From Gammaproteobacteria bacterium (GTDB lineage Bacteria > Pseudomonadota > Gammaproteobacteria > S012-40): DNA of 64,000 bases. Where the stretch lies: assembly GCA_029881255.1 (NCBI GenBank), contig JAOUMY010000014.1, positions 47,352-111,351 of the forward strand, written 5' to 3'. Shown in pieces: positions 8,500-18,892 of this stretch. How positions within the stretch are numbered: position 1 is the stretch's first letter; each line of letters begins with the position of its first letter. The notes beneath the pieces were generated by a model. The model saw nothing but the letters and a program-made list of their open reading frames with translations, was not told the DNA's origin and searched no databases. The translations under genes were made by a program, and so were the position numbers.

Positions 8500-9957
8500 A
8501 TGCAGTTGATACCCGTAATTCTTTGTGGCGGTTCTGGTACACGTTTGTGGCCCATGTCGCGCCAGATGTTTCCCAAGCAATTGCTAGCGCTGACCAATGA
8601 GTTTACGCTCCTGCAAAACACGATCAACCGTGTTAAGGGACTACAGTGTGGGAGCAAGATAAAAGCTGATCCGTCTAAGGCGCTGTTTGTCAGCAATGAA
8701 GAACATCGTTTTTTGATCGCACAGCAACTTCAGGATATCGGCATCGCCGGAGCGAAAATCGTCCTGGAACCTGCAGGTCGAAACACCGCGCCGGCATTAA
8801 CGGCTGCCGCGCAAATCATACTCAAGCAGGATGACGCTTTGATGTTAGTCATGCCTGCTGACCATATTATTCCCAATGTGCAACGTTTTCATGAGGCGGT
8901 GTGTCGTGCAGCAGAGCTCGCAATACAAGATCAGCTTGTGACATTTGGCATAGTTGCCACACGCCCGGAAACGGGTTACGGCTATATTGAACGTGGCGAA
9001 GGAGTGGATGGTGATCCGCATTATCCGATCAAACGTTTCGTCGAAAAACCAGACCTAGATACGGCAAAGCAATATCTCGATAGTGGCAATTTTTACTGGA
9101 ACAGCGGCATGTTTCTGATGAAGGCCTCAATATGGCAACAAGCCATCGCTCAGTTCAATCCCGATATTGCCCGAAACTGCCAGGCCGCTGTTGACAATGC
9201 CCAGTCCGATATGGATTTTGTGCGCCTAAACAAGAGCGCGTTTTGTGATTCGCCCAGCGACTCGATCGACTACGCCGTCATGGAAAAGCTCGCAACGGAT
9301 TCGGCCCATCAATTCAAGGGTGCGGTGGTAGCACTAGACGCAGGTTGGTCTGATATCGGCGCCTGGGATAGTCTATGGGATGTGAGTGATAAACAGGCAT
9401 CAGGAAATGTTTTCAAAGGTGATGTTATTGCCGACAGTACCGAAAACAGCATGGTGCTGGCAGATCACCGCCTGGTGACGACCGTCGGCCTGAAAAACAT
9501 GATAGTGGTAGAAACTGCCGACGCAGTATTAGTTGCCGATATGAACAACGCGCAAAACGTGAAGAATATCGTCAACCAGATCAAAGAGCGCAAGCGTACT
9601 GAGGCCGATATTCATCGCAATGTATTTCGTCCCTGGGGAAGTTATCAAGGCATTGATGTAGGCGAACGTTTCCAGGTCAAACGCATCGTGGTCAAACCAG
9701 GCGCTGCCTTGTCTTTACAGATGCATCACCACCGCGCGGAGCACTGGATAGTGGTCAAAGGCACCGCGCGCGTGACCAGAGGTGATGAGGTTACACTGCT
9801 CTCAGAAAATCAATCTACCTATATCCCAATAGGTGTCACCCACCGTTTGGAAAACCCCGGGACTATCCCATTGGAGATCATCGAGGTGCAGTCGGGCAGT
9901 TATCTTGGAGAAGACGATATCGTTCGATTTGAGGATCAGTACGGTCGCAAGCAGTAG
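8500..9957 (+). CDS. manC: Mannose-1-phosphate guanylyltransferase / mannose-6-phosphate isomerase
   Basis: A 485-residue bifunctional enzyme that makes GDP-mannose. The N-terminal nucleotidyltransferase signature CGGSGTRLWPMSRQMFPKQ is at residues 9-27, and the active-site motif FVEKP is near 183. The C-terminal cupin isomerase half shows RPWGSY near 381 and the metal-binding QMHHHRAEHW near 411. Length and layout match ManC/AlgA/XanB. It ends the polysaccharide block; no glycosyltransferases or flippase are in the window, so the rest of the pathway must lie elsewhere. Confidence 0.95.
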   Translation: MQLIPVILCGGSGTRLWPMSRQMFPKQLLALTNEFTLLQNTINRVKGLQCGSKIKADPSKALFVSNEEHRFLIAQQLQDIGIAGAKIVLEPAGRNTAPALTAAAQIILKQDDALMLVMPADHIIPNVQRFHEAVCRAAELAIQDQLVTFGIVATRPETGYGYIERGEGVDGDPHYPIKRFVEKPDLDTAKQYLDSGNFYWNSGMFLMKASIWQQAIAQFNPDIARNCQAAVDNAQSDMDFVRLNKSAFCDSPSDSIDYAVMEKLATDSAHQFKGAVVALDAGWSDIGAWDSLWDVSDKQASGNVFKGDVIADSTENSMVLADHRLVTTVGLKNMIVVETADAVLVADMNNAQNVKNIVNQIKERKRTEADIHRNVFRPWGSYQGIDVGERFQVKRIVVKPGAALSLQMHHHRAEHWIVVKGTARVTRGDEVTLLSENQSTYIPIGVTHRLENPGTIPLEIIEVQSGSYLGEDDIVRFEDQYGRKQ

Positions 9958-10108
9958 TTCTTTGTAAGCGATTGATTTGAAAGAGCCCATTGTGTTTCCG
10001 GGCTGGAATCCCCTAATGACGGCATCGACGCTTTGTTGTATGCTTGGCCTTCCAAAAATCCACCCCCTCAGGGGCCTGTTGCAAACACATTATCAGTAGC
10101 GGTACCAC

Positions 10109-11914
10109 GTGGCAGATCTAGCAAAAATTCGCAATTTTTCCATTATTGCACATATTGATCATGGTAAATCGACCCTGGCGGATCGCTTTATCGAGGTTTG
10201 TGGCGGCCTTACACAGCGGGAGATGGACTCACAAGTACTCGACTCCATGGATCTGGAACGGGAACGAGGTATTACCATCAAGGCCCAGAGCGTGACGCTG
10301 GAATATACCTCCAAGGACGGCAATACCTACCAACTTAACTTTATTGACACTCCGGGGCATGTGGATTTTTCCTATGAAGTATCTCGCTCGCTTGCTGCCT
10401 GCGAAGGTGCGCTCCTGGTCGTCGATGCTTCACAAGGGGTAGAGGCGCAGAGCGTAGCAAACTGCTATACGGCAATTGAACAAGGCCTGGAAGTTTTGCC
10501 TGTTCTGAACAAAATAGATTTACCCGCCGCAGATCCGGAGCGGGTGGTTCATGAAGTCGAAGAAATCATCGGCATTGGGGCCAGTGACGCGGTCAAAGTC
10601 AGCGCCAAAACCGGCATCGGCATCAACGATTTGCTTGAGCAATTGGTTCAGCGTATCCCGGCACCGTCTGGTGACAGAGACGCGCCCTTACAAGCGCTGA
10701 TTATCGACTCCTGGTTTGACAATTACCTTGGGGTAGTATCATTGGTGCGCGTGATGAACGGCACCTTGGAGGTTAAGAAAAAACTGAAAGTGATGTCCAC
10801 AGGACGCGTGCACCCAGTAGATTCAATTGGGATTTTTTCGCCTAAGCGAACCGAAACAGGGATACTGCGAGCGGGCGAGGTCGGATATGTCATTGCCGGA
10901 ATCAAAGAGGTTGACGGCGCGCCTGTTGGCGATACGTTAACCTATGCAGATAAGCCCGCTGATAAGCCTCTACCAGGATTTAAGCCGATACAACCGCGCG
11001 TGTTCGCCGGATTGTTTCCGGTCACTGCCGAGCATTATGAAGATCTACGCGATGCGCTGTCCAAGTTGCGTCTCAATGACGCGGCTTTGTTTTATGAACC
11101 AGAAAATTCAACGGCCCTGGGTCTGGGCTTTCGATGCGGTTTTCTCGGTACTTTGCACATGGAGATTATCCAGGAACGACTCGAACGCGAATATGATCTG
11201 GAGCTGGTGACAACTGCGCCGACGGTTATCTACGAAATTGAACTCAAGGGTGGGGAAACGATACAGATCGACAAACCCGCCGATCTTCCTGAACCGAATA
11301 AGATAAATGAGCTGCGTGAACCAATTATCAACGCCAGCATACTGATGCCAAAAGATTATGTCGGTAATGTCATTAATCTATGTATAGAAAAACGAGGCGT
11401 ACAAAAAAAGCTGCAGTATTTGGGCAATCAGGTGACGCTGGATTATGAGTTACCCCTGAGTGAAGTCGTGCTCGATTTTTTTGACCGTCTCAAGTCGGTC
11501 AGTCGCGGATATGCATCACTCGACTATCACTTTCTACGTTTTCAGGCGGCTGATCTCGTGCGCTTGGATATCCTTATCAACGGAGACAAGGTAGACGCAT
11601 TGTCTTTGATTACACATCGTGAACAGGCTTTTTATCGCGGACGTGAATTGGTTGAAAAAATGCGCGAGATTATTCCTCGCCAGATGTTTGAGGTGGCGAT
11701 ACAGGCAGCAATCGGTTCACATATTATTGCTCGTTCAACTGTAAAGGCATTACGTAAGAATGTTACAGCCAAGTGTTACGGTGGTGACGCCACGCGTAAG
11801 CGCAAGCTTTTGGAAAAGCAGAAAGAAGGAAAGAAGCGCATGAAACAGGTTGGCTCTGTAGAAATTCCTCAAGAGGCATTCCTGGCAGTATTGCAAGTTG
11901 GTAAGGACAAATAG
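10109..11914 (+). CDS. lepA: Elongation factor 4
   Basis: A 601-residue translational GTPase that acts on stalled or mis-translocated ribosomes. The G motifs are complete: AHIDHGKST (G1, about 14-22), ITIKAQ (G2 area), DTPGHVDF (G3), NKIDLP (G4) and SAKTG (G5). The C-terminal domain unique to LepA ends with [15 protein letters not shown]. The start is GTG. As in many gammaproteobacteria it heads the lepA-lepB-rnc-era-recO series. Confidence 0.98.
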   Translation: MADLAKIRNFSIIAHIDHGKSTLADRFIEVCGGLTQREMDSQVLDSMDLERERGITIKAQSVTLEYTSKDGNTYQLNFIDTPGHVDFSYEVSRSLAACEGALLVVDASQGVEAQSVANCYTAIEQGLEVLPVLNKIDLPAADPERVVHEVEEIIGIGASDAVKVSAKTGIGINDLLEQLVQRIPAPSGDRDAPLQALIIDSWFDNYLGVVSLVRVMNGTLEVKKKLKVMSTGRVHPVDSIGIFSPKRTETGILRAGEVGYVIAGIKEVDGAPVGDTLTYADKPADKPLPGFKPIQPRVFAGLFPVTAEHYEDLRDALSKLRLNDAALFYEPENSTALGLGFRCGFLGTLHMEIIQERLEREYDLELVTTAPTVIYEIELKGGETIQIDKPADLPEPNKINELREPIINASILMPKDYVGNVINLCIEKRGVQKKLQYLGNQVTLDYELPLSEVVLDFFDRLKSVSRGYASLDYHFLRFQAADLVRLDILINGDKVDALSLITHREQAFYRGRELVEKMREIIPRQMFEVAIQAAIGSHIIARSTVKALRKNVTAKCYGGDATRKRKLLEKQKEGKKRMKQVGSVEIPQEAFLAVLQVGKDK

Positions 11915-11925
11915 GGGATTCAATA

Positions 11926-12744
11926 GTGAACTTTGATTTTGCGAGCTTAATGCTGATTGCAGTTGTTATCACCGGTATTGTCTGGTTGATAGACATCTAT
12001 CACTGGGCGCCAAAGCGTGCAGTCGAAGTAGCCAGATTGGAAGCATCTTCGGCGAGCGAAGAGGAATTGGAACAGGCGGCCAAAGAGTCTCTACTGGTCG
12101 AGTATTCAAAGTCATTCTTTCCCGTTATTTTGATTGTGTTGCTCCTACGTTCATTTCTGGTAGAGCCTTTTCGTATTCCGTCCGGTTCCATGATACCTAC
12201 CTTGCGCGTGGGTGATTTTATTCTGGTGAACAAGTTTAGTTATGGCGTCAGATTGCCAGTGATAAATACTAAATTTCTCGATACGGGCTTACCTCAGCGT
12301 GGCGACGTTGTGGTATTTCGTTTTCCAAAAGACCCGAGCGTCGATTACATCAAACGCGTTATCGGTTTACCGGGTGACCGCGTCGAATATCGTAACAAGG
12401 TATTGTACGTAAACGGTCAACGCATCGAACACAAAGATATGGGACCGTTCATCGGAAATTCTGGTTTACCTATCCCTGGATTGGCGGTGCTGAACGAAAC
12501 TCTTGATGGTGTTTCGCATACCATTATGCACGAGAGTGGTAAGCCGGTTTTTAATGGTTCAGTATTGGTACCTGAAGGCCACTATTTCGTAATGGGCGAT
12601 AACCGCGATAACAGTAATGACAGTCGCTTTTGGGGTACTGTTCCAGAAGAAAATCTGGTCGGTCGGGCATTCATGATCTGGATGAACTGGAATTTTGACG
12701 AAGGCGGCATAGAGTGGTCGCGAATCGGTAATTCTATTGAATAA
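11926..12744 (+). CDS. lepB: Signal peptidase I
   Basis: A 272-residue membrane serine protease that removes signal peptides from Sec and Tat substrates. It has two N-terminal transmembrane segments (about 5-24 and 63-80), then the catalytic serine in PSGSM (Ser88) and the general base in YIKRVIG (Lys143). The box GDNRDNSNDSR is near residue 225. The start is GTG, 11 bp after lepA. It would process the many exported proteins in this window. Confidence 0.97.
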   Translation: MNFDFASLMLIAVVITGIVWLIDIYHWAPKRAVEVARLEASSASEEELEQAAKESLLVEYSKSFFPVILIVLLLRSFLVEPFRIPSGSMIPTLRVGDFILVNKFSYGVRLPVINTKFLDTGLPQRGDVVVFRFPKDPSVDYIKRVIGLPGDRVEYRNKVLYVNGQRIEHKDMGPFIGNSGLPIPGLAVLNETLDGVSHTIMHESGKPVFNGSVLVPEGHYFVMGDNRDNSNDSRFWGTVPEENLVGRAFMIWMNWNFDEGGIEWSRIGNSIE

Positions 12745-12762
12745 GTTCAGAGAGAGGCTGGT

Positions 12763-13446
12763 TTGAATCTCGATTACCGAAAACTCGTTGGCATGCTGGA
12801 ATATGAATTCGAGGACGAGGCACACTTAGTTCGTGCGCTAACGCATCGTAGTGCCGGCAGTCGACACAACGAGCGTCTCGAGTTTCTTGGCGATAGCGTA
12901 CTCAATTTCGTAATTGCACAGGCATTGTTTGAACGATTCCCCACAGCAACAGAAGGCGAACTCAGTCGCTTACGTGCTAATCTGGTTCGGGAAGCAACAC
13001 TGGCTGATGTAGCGCGTACGCTAGACCTTGGTGAATATTTGCGCCTGGGCTCAGGCGAACTCAAGAGTGGAGGTTTCCGCAGGGGATCGATTCTAGCGGA
13101 CGGCATAGAGGCAATTTTCGGTGCTGTTCTTTTAGACGGCGGTTTTCATGCTAGTCAAAAATTAATTCTCAGGCTTTATCAAGCGCGCATCGCGCTAGCC
13201 GATCCCAACGTCAATCTCAAAGACCCTAAAAGCCGTTTGCAGGAATATTTGCAGTCGGAAAAAAAATCTTTGCCGGAATATATTGTGTTATCTGTTGACG
13301 GAGCTCAGCACAATCAGTTGTTCAAGGTCGAGTGCCGGATACCAGAGTTGCAAAAGTGTGCCACTGGAGAAGGTCGAACGCGTCGAAAAGCAGAACAGGC
13401 AGCTGCAAAACTGGCCTTGGAACAACTAGAGGTAAAAGATAGTTGA
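12763..13446 (+). CDS. rnc: Ribonuclease III
   Basis: A 227-residue double-strand-specific endoribonuclease that processes rRNA precursors and some mRNAs. The signature ERLEFLGDS is at residues 37-45, the second acidic cluster (ADGIEAIFGAV) is near 112, and a C-terminal dsRNA-binding domain spans about 153-224. The start is TTG after AGAGAGGC. Its end overlaps the era start by 4 bp. Confidence 0.97.
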   Translation: MNLDYRKLVGMLEYEFEDEAHLVRALTHRSAGSRHNERLEFLGDSVLNFVIAQALFERFPTATEGELSRLRANLVREATLADVARTLDLGEYLRLGSGELKSGGFRRGSILADGIEAIFGAVLLDGGFHASQKLILRLYQARIALADPNVNLKDPKSRLQEYLQSEKKSLPEYIVLSVDGAQHNQLFKVECRIPELQKCATGEGRTRRKAEQAAAKLALEQLEVKDS

Positions 13447-14336
13447 TAACACACTGTGGATTTGTGGCAATCGTCGGTCGTCCGAATGTAGGCAAGTCTA
13501 CCTTGCTCAATCGAATACTTGGACAAAAGATTAGTATTACTTCGCGTCGTGCGCAAACGACCCGTCATCGCATATTGGGCATAAAAACTCACGACCACAT
13601 TCAGACGATTTATCTAGATACGCCTGGAATTCATCGACAAGGCGGCAAGGAGATGAATCGTATAATGAATCGCACGGCGACGCGTAGTCTAGTTGATGTC
13701 GATGTAGTTGTGCTGGTGCTGGAAGGAACGCGTTTTACTGATGAAGATGAACTGGCTTTGCAGCAAATCAAGCGCCAAACGGCGCCTGTAATACTTGTCA
13801 TCAATAAAGCGGATAAAATTAAGGACAAGGAAAAACTGCTGCCTTTCATTGCAAAAAGCGCCGAATCTTTTGCGTACGCGCACATCGTTCCTGTTTCAGC
13901 TAAAACGGGTAAGGGCGTTGATGAGTTGGAAAAAACCATCGAAACGTTTCTTCCTGAAGGACCAGGCTATTTCCCCGAGGACCAGATTACCGATAAGAGT
14001 GAACGTTTTCTGGCAGCAGAATTGATCCGCGAAAAACTCATGCGTCAACTTGGGCAGGAGTTACCTTACTCGCTCACGGTTGAAATCGAAAAATTTACTG
14101 AAGAGCAGGGTGGATTGCATATCGCTGCGCTGATTTGGGTTGAGAAAGATAGCCAGAAACGCATTGTCATTGGTAAGAAAGGCGAAAAGCTAAAAGAAAT
14201 CGGCACGCTTGCCAGAGAGGATATGCAAAAGCTATTTGGAGCTAAAGTTTTTCTCGAGACTTGGGTCAGAGTGAAAAGTGGATGGTCCGATGATGTCAGG
14301 GCCTTGCGTAGTCTGGGCTATAACGATGACGACTGA
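13443..14336 (+). CDS. era: GTPase Era
   Basis: A 297-residue GTPase that binds the 3' end of 16S rRNA during 30S maturation. G1 GRPNVGKS is at residues 12-19, DTPGIH is G3, NKAD is G4, and VSAKTGKG is G5. The C-terminal KH domain carries GKKGEKLKEIG. The TTG start sits inside the end of rnc, implying translational coupling. Confidence 0.97.
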   Translation: MITHCGFVAIVGRPNVGKSTLLNRILGQKISITSRRAQTTRHRILGIKTHDHIQTIYLDTPGIHRQGGKEMNRIMNRTATRSLVDVDVVVLVLEGTRFTDEDELALQQIKRQTAPVILVINKADKIKDKEKLLPFIAKSAESFAYAHIVPVSAKTGKGVDELEKTIETFLPEGPGYFPEDQITDKSERFLAAELIREKLMRQLGQELPYSLTVEIEKFTEEQGGLHIAALIWVEKDSQKRIVIGKKGEKLKEIGTLAREDMQKLFGAKVFLETWVRVKSGWSDDVRALRSLGYNDDD

Positions 14337-15069
14337 TCATCGAGTCGACCTGCAACCATCCTTTGTATTACATCTCAGACCCTATCGGGACACCAGCGCC
14401 ATCGTAGATTTACTGACACGTGATTATGGTCGTGTTGCAGTTGTCGCGAAAGGTATACGCAGCGCCAAATCTAAACAACGTGGATTGTTACAAACCTTTT
14501 TTCAAGTCGAAGCATCTTGGCTGGGTAAAGGTGAATTGAAGACCTTGACCGGTGTGGAACCGGTTCACCACCATGTCTTATCCTCCACTGCACTCGTCGG
14601 AGCCTTATATGTCAATGAGCTGATCTTAAGGGTTTTGCCGACGTTAGATCCTTGTGAATCTCTCTACCACGCATATACTCAATTGCTTCAGGTTTTGCGC
14701 ACTCATGACAATCTCGAAGTTGCCCTGCGTGTTTTTGAAAAATCTATGCTTGAAGCTCTGGGCTATGAATTAAATTTGTTGAGCGAAGCAAATACCGGAA
14801 GTGAGATAGAAAACGACGCCTATTACTATTATTTACCTGAACATGGGCCGGTACGCGCCAAACTACAGTCAACGGGTTTAAACGAAAGCTTTTGCGGACG
14901 GCATTTACTTGCCTTTGCACGTGACGATTTCGATGATCCCGCGACCCTCGCGGCTGCGAAACGAATTACACGTCTGGCCTTAAAGCCTCTGATAGGGGAT
15001 CGACCACTGAAAAGTCGGGAGCTTTATCTTTCGATGAAACGACAACAGACGGTTGAAACCGAAGCCTAA
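14326..15069 (+). CDS. recO: DNA repair protein RecO
   Basis: A 247-residue recombination mediator that, with RecR, loads RecA on SSB-coated DNA. The N-terminal OB fold starts with PSFVLHLRPYRDTSAIVDLLT and VAKGIRS; the helical C-terminal half contains FEKSMLEALGYELNL. A GTG at 14278 would extend the frame into era, but the ATG at 14326 gives the family N-terminus and overlaps the end of era by 11 bp. Unlike E. coli, pdxJ-acpS do not follow here; they lie at 41.5 kb. Confidence 0.95.
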   Translation: MTTDHRVDLQPSFVLHLRPYRDTSAIVDLLTRDYGRVAVVAKGIRSAKSKQRGLLQTFFQVEASWLGKGELKTLTGVEPVHHHVLSSTALVGALYVNELILRVLPTLDPCESLYHAYTQLLQVLRTHDNLEVALRVFEKSMLEALGYELNLLSEANTGSEIENDAYYYYLPEHGPVRAKLQSTGLNESFCGRHLLAFARDDFDDPATLAAAKRITRLALKPLIGDRPLKSRELYLSMKRQQTVETEA

Positions 15070-16431
15070 TTATAAGCCCGGCTGTGGTCCAAACGGTGGG
15101 TCCGTCCAGGTAAACGGCGCAGAACCAAAAATCGTACGCGTGGCAGCTGTGGCACCGGTTGAAAGGTTTTCATAGGCCTGATACGAAAACGAGCCATTTG
15201 CGCCACCCATGCCACCCATCGCTGCGGCAACACAGCCCGGACAAACCTGACCAATCCAAATGACCTGAACTTCGTTCCCTGCAGTCCATGAAACAGAACC
15301 ACCCGCGGGGCCTCCTCCACCCATACCCATGGGAATACCTCCACCTGCACCAGGTGGTTGAGGTGGTACGGGAATGGTGCCACTTCCCCGTGGCGGAACC
15401 GTGAGTGTACCGCCGGGAGCCGCTGCGCCAGCACCAGTTCCTGTGCCTTGTGAGCCGGGGTTAGTCGGCGCGGGGTCTGCTCTACAGCGAGGTGGTTCCC
15501 CCGGTCTAATGTTTGTAGGCGGATCTGAGCCGCATGGAGGATCGCCTGCGCCCGTACTGGTGCCATTGACTCTCACCAGAGTGGACCCCGTATTCCCTCG
15601 CGGTGCGATGGTATTGGATGTACCCCCTGTTGTGTTTGATGCCGCTGCCATCATGCCCCCGCCGGCACCACCACCTGCACCGCCGCCAACCGCACCACCC
15701 ATACCACCTGCCGCTGCAGGAAGACTGGCCGAACCTGAACGGACAAAGCTTCCAGATGCGCGGCGCAATACAAATGTGTGTATGTCCTGTCCACCCCCGT
15801 TACTCCCGTTCAAACGACCTGAGTTGGTGACGGACTGCCGAATACCAAAGAAATAACCGGTGACAGCGTCGTTTGGCCCTAGATGAGCGGTATAGTCGAA
15901 GGTGTAATCGAAACCAACGCCCTCGGGCGTGGTATCAGTGATTGTCTGACTAAGATCCACTGTTGGCGTGTTTGGGTCATCCGCCCAGCCAGTGTTGAGT
16001 ACGATGGAGTAGTCCATATTGTATTCACCACGCTGGGTGATGATTTGTTTTAGCGCGGTACCGTCGACGTTACCAGGCGCGGATGACATCTCGACAAAAT
16101 TCTCGAGTATCATTTCTCCATCTGTGCGGAGAACGCCGTCGGACACGATCAATTGTATAAAACGGCGACCTGTTCGTTGATCTGTCAGATAGCGTTGCAG
16201 AATACCGGTGTCCGAGACATTGGTAATACAGCTGTAGCCGCGAGGACAGGGGGCAGTAATTACACCTCGGCGATTACTCCAGCCATCGAATGGAACAGGT
16301 GGTGCCGGAATGGAGAGTGTAGGGAAAATTACCGTCAGGAGTAAAACGAGGGGCGTAAAAAAACGAACACTGTACGGCTTGCGCCAGCGTACGCGATTTG
16401 ACCGGCGATTGTTTTTAGCTGTCTTCGCCAT
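15070..16431 (-). CDS. Glycine-rich secreted protein of unknown function
   Basis: A 453-residue protein not recognised. It has a long basic N-terminus followed by a hydrophobic segment (about residues 22-44) that may act as signal peptide or anchor. Then comes a folded-looking domain (about 50-225) with a Cys pair (PCPRGYSC), and a low-complexity half rich in Gly, Pro, Ala and Thr. The last 60 residues return to ordinary composition with a CPGC pair. It ends one base after recO on the opposite strand. The Gly/Pro part suggests a surface or matrix protein; that is inference. Confidence 0.7.
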   Translation of the reverse strand: MAKTAKNNRRSNRVRWRKPYSVRFFTPLVLLLTVIFPTLSIPAPPVPFDGWSNRRGVITAPCPRGYSCITNVSDTGILQRYLTDQRTGRRFIQLIVSDGVLRTDGEMILENFVEMSSAPGNVDGTALKQIITQRGEYNMDYSIVLNTGWADDPNTPTVDLSQTITDTTPEGVGFDYTFDYTAHLGPNDAVTGYFFGIRQSVTNSGRLNGSNGGGQDIHTFVLRRASGSFVRSGSASLPAAAGGMGGAVGGGAGGGAGGGMMAAASNTTGGTSNTIAPRGNTGSTLVRVNGTSTGAGDPPCGSDPPTNIRPGEPPRCRADPAPTNPGSQGTGTGAGAAAPGGTLTVPPRGSGTIPVPPQPPGAGGGIPMGMGGGGPAGGSVSWTAGNEVQVIWIGQVCPGCVAAAMGGMGGANGSFSYQAYENLSTGATAATRTIFGSAPFTWTDPPFGPQPGL

Positions 16432-16711
16432 GTGTCACCTTCCCAACCCCACTTCTAGTTATGCGGAAGACGTGCCGTTTGGAAGAAACTCTAGAGAGAA
16501 TCAATCATCATCACTGAAGCCGCCCCACGAACGGATTGGTTTTAATTACTTTTTTTGTCAAGTATAGTGCATCACCCATAGTGGTTCAACGCGACACTTT
16601 CCTTTCGAGGAGACTAGCGAGTGAATCTTATTCTAAGATGAGCATTCTATATATCTATTAAATACAGATAGTTGTGTTTTTTATGCCTAATTATGTATCG
16701 AGGAAGAGGCG

Positions 16712-17680
16712 ATGATTTCCAGGCGCTTTTGTGTTGCCCCGATGATGGAATATACCGATCGTCATGAACGTTATTTTCTGCGCCTATTATCGAGCAAGGC
16801 ATTGTTATATACCGAGATGCTGACCACCAGAGCCATACTCAATGGCGATCGAGACTATTTGCTGGGATATAACAAGGAAGAACACCCTATCGCCATACAA
16901 TTAGGCGGCTCGGATCCAACAGAATTGGCGCAATGTGCCCGGATTTCCGAAGATTATGGCTATGACGAGGTGAATCTCAACGTCGGTTGTCCCAGTGACC
17001 GGGTGAAATCCGGGCAGTTTGGAGCAAGTCTCATGGCACATCCGTCCTTGGTTGCTGAATGTGTCCATGCCATGAAGAAAGCCGTGAGCGTCCCGGTGAC
17101 TGTGAAGTGCCGGATCGGCATAGATGACATGGATAGCTATGACGATATGCGACATTTTGTTGATATAGTCGCCGAAGGAGGCTGTCAGGTATTTATCGTC
17201 CATGCACGTAAGGCCTGGTTGCAGGGCTTGAGTCCCAAAGAAAATCGGGAAATTCCACCGCTGCGCTATGAGGATGTTTATCGGTTGAAGCAGGAACGAA
17301 AGGATCTGGAGATCATTATCAACGGTGGCATTACCGATCTTACGCAGGTAAAGCATCATCTGGAGAAGACAGATGGTGTGATGTTAGGTCGGGCGGCATA
17401 CCACAATCCATATCTTTTGGCAGAGGTCGATCAGCAACTTTATGGAGTAAACACCGCTGTTCCTAGTCGTTCCGAAATCCTACATTCTTTCTATCCCTAT
17501 CTGCAGCGACAGTTGGATCTTGGTATTCCATTGAATGCCATTTCCAGACACTTGTTGGGTTTGTTTCAAGGGGTCGCAGGTGCGCGTGCCTGGAGACGCT
17601 ATATAAGTGAAAATGCCTATAAGAAACAGGCTAATGTTTCCGTTCTTGAAACTGCTCTTTCCTTTATCGAATCAGACTGA
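16712..17680 (+). CDS. dusA: tRNA-dihydrouridine synthase A
   Basis: A 322-residue FMN enzyme that reduces uridine to dihydrouridine at positions 20/20a of tRNA. The N-terminus VAPMMEYTDRHERYFLRLLS is characteristic of DusA. The active-site cysteine is in NLNVGCPSDRV (about residue 94), and the FMN phosphate loop is NGGI...GVMLGRAAYHNP. The length is normal for DusA. It is a single gene with its own upstream region (16432-16711). Confidence 0.96.
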   Translation: MISRRFCVAPMMEYTDRHERYFLRLLSSKALLYTEMLTTRAILNGDRDYLLGYNKEEHPIAIQLGGSDPTELAQCARISEDYGYDEVNLNVGCPSDRVKSGQFGASLMAHPSLVAECVHAMKKAVSVPVTVKCRIGIDDMDSYDDMRHFVDIVAEGGCQVFIVHARKAWLQGLSPKENREIPPLRYEDVYRLKQERKDLEIIINGGITDLTQVKHHLEKTDGVMLGRAAYHNPYLLAEVDQQLYGVNTAVPSRSEILHSFYPYLQRQLDLGIPLNAISRHLLGLFQGVAGARAWRRYISENAYKKQANVSVLETALSFIESD

Positions 17681-18064
17681 TCCGGTGCACGGGTAGGAAA
17701 AGCTGAGGAAAGCGTCTCAGTTTTGGCTGATCCTGTGTATGGAAGTAAAGAAATTCCTCGAAACGAGCGATATACAGCATAGAGGGTATTGCCAGTAGGT
17801 CAGGTTTAAAAGAAATAAACCAGATAGTTAGAGGGTATACCTGAATAGAAACATAAGATTGTTGCCGAACCTGAGGTTTTATTGGCCAGGCTTTTGCTGC
17901 ACTTTGACCTTGAGTGGAGCACGCGCAGTGCGCAGAATCATATGGTAAAGATCGGAATTATTTGAAAAAATGTGGCGGTGGCGTTATTTGAAGTCTTTTG
18001 TTGAATAAAGTTTTTGGGCAAAAGATGAGGCTTCCGAACAAGTTAAAATACGGAAATCAGAAGC
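17681..18064. other. Intergenic region between dusA and the VanY-like gene
   Basis: About 380 bp without a credible gene. A small stem CTGAG / CTCAG followed by TTTT (17703-17724) could be a weak terminator for dusA. The rest presumably holds the promoter of the downstream peptidase, but no clear -35/-10 pair was found. Confidence 0.5.
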
Positions 18065-18892
18065 GTGGATAGGCGAGCATTTATCAAATCTTGTGTAATT
18101 GGAACGGCGAGCGCTGCGACAGCGACGTCATCGGGTATTATCCTGGCCGATATGAGCGACGCAAACCCGGAACAGGTGCGCGACTATCTGAGTAAGATTG
18201 AGAATTTTAATCATCACTTTGCCGACGACATCATCCTAACCGGGAAAAAGTTCGAGCTTCTTAAGAGCGTGGTTGCCCGACTGAAAAGACTACAATCCTA
18301 TGTAGGCTATGCAAACTTTTCACTATTAAGCGTAGATAGCGCGTTCTATTACGCGAAGTTAGTTCCACGAATCGGTGAATTCACGGCAGAAGAACAGAAT
18401 TTTCTGGAATCCTTGTTTTACACCAACGCCAAAGAATACGGCTTTCTCGGCGAGAAAGTATCGCTCAAATTTACTGAACGAATTCAAAACAGGGATTTAA
18501 TCAAGATTCCGCGAACTGGCCACTTTATCTATCGCGGGAAGTCCCTGAAACTGTATAACCAGATCAAGAAAATGGTTGGTACCAATATTACGTTGACTTC
18601 CGGCGTGCGTTGTATCGTAAAACAGACCTTGCTGTTTTTAGATAAAGCCTATGAGTCCAAAGGGAACCTGTCTATGGCATCCCGATCACTGGCGCCGCCG
18701 GGACACTCATTCCATGGTATTGGCGATTTCGATGTTGGTAAAAAAGGATATGGATATCGTAATTTTACCGAGGATTTTGCTCATACTGACGAGTTCAAGC
18801 GACTTGAAGAGTTGGGCTTTATTCGCATCCGTTATCACGAGCGCAACCCATTTGGTGTGCGTTATGAACCTTGGCATATCAAGGTCGTTTAA
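18065..18892 (+). CDS. Tat-exported VanY-type D-alanyl-D-alanine carboxypeptidase
   Basis: A 275-residue protein. The N-terminus carries a twin-arginine motif (DRRAFIKS) and a hydrophobic stretch, so export is probably by Tat. The peptidase M15B signature is present: SFHGIGDFDVG, matching SxHxxGxAxD, at about residues 217-227, and the terminal zinc-site motif YEPWHIKV near 269. Such enzymes trim the terminal D-Ala of peptidoglycan stem peptides. The start is GTG. Confidence 0.85.
   Translation: MDRRAFIKSCVIGTASAATATSSGIILADMSDANPEQVRDYLSKIENFNHHFADDIILTGKKFELLKSVVARLKRLQSYVGYANFSLLSVDSAFYYAKLVPRIGEFTAEEQNFLESLFYTNAKEYGFLGEKVSLKFTERIQNRDLIKIPRTGHFIYRGKSLKLYNQIKKMVGTNITLTSGVRCIVKQTLLFLDKAYESKGNLSMASRSLAPPGHSFHGIGDFDVGKKGYGYRNFTEDFAHTDEFKRLEELGFIRIRYHERNPFGVRYEPWHIKVV

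Noticed and set aside
9980..10003. AGCCC...GGGCT hairpin after manC as terminator
   Set aside because: Short stem, long loop and no T run; not supported.
15374..15856. 160-residue Pro/Val-rich open frame on the plus strand
   Set aside because: It is the complement of the Gly-rich tract in the minus-strand secreted protein gene; GC-rich low complexity keeps both strands open.
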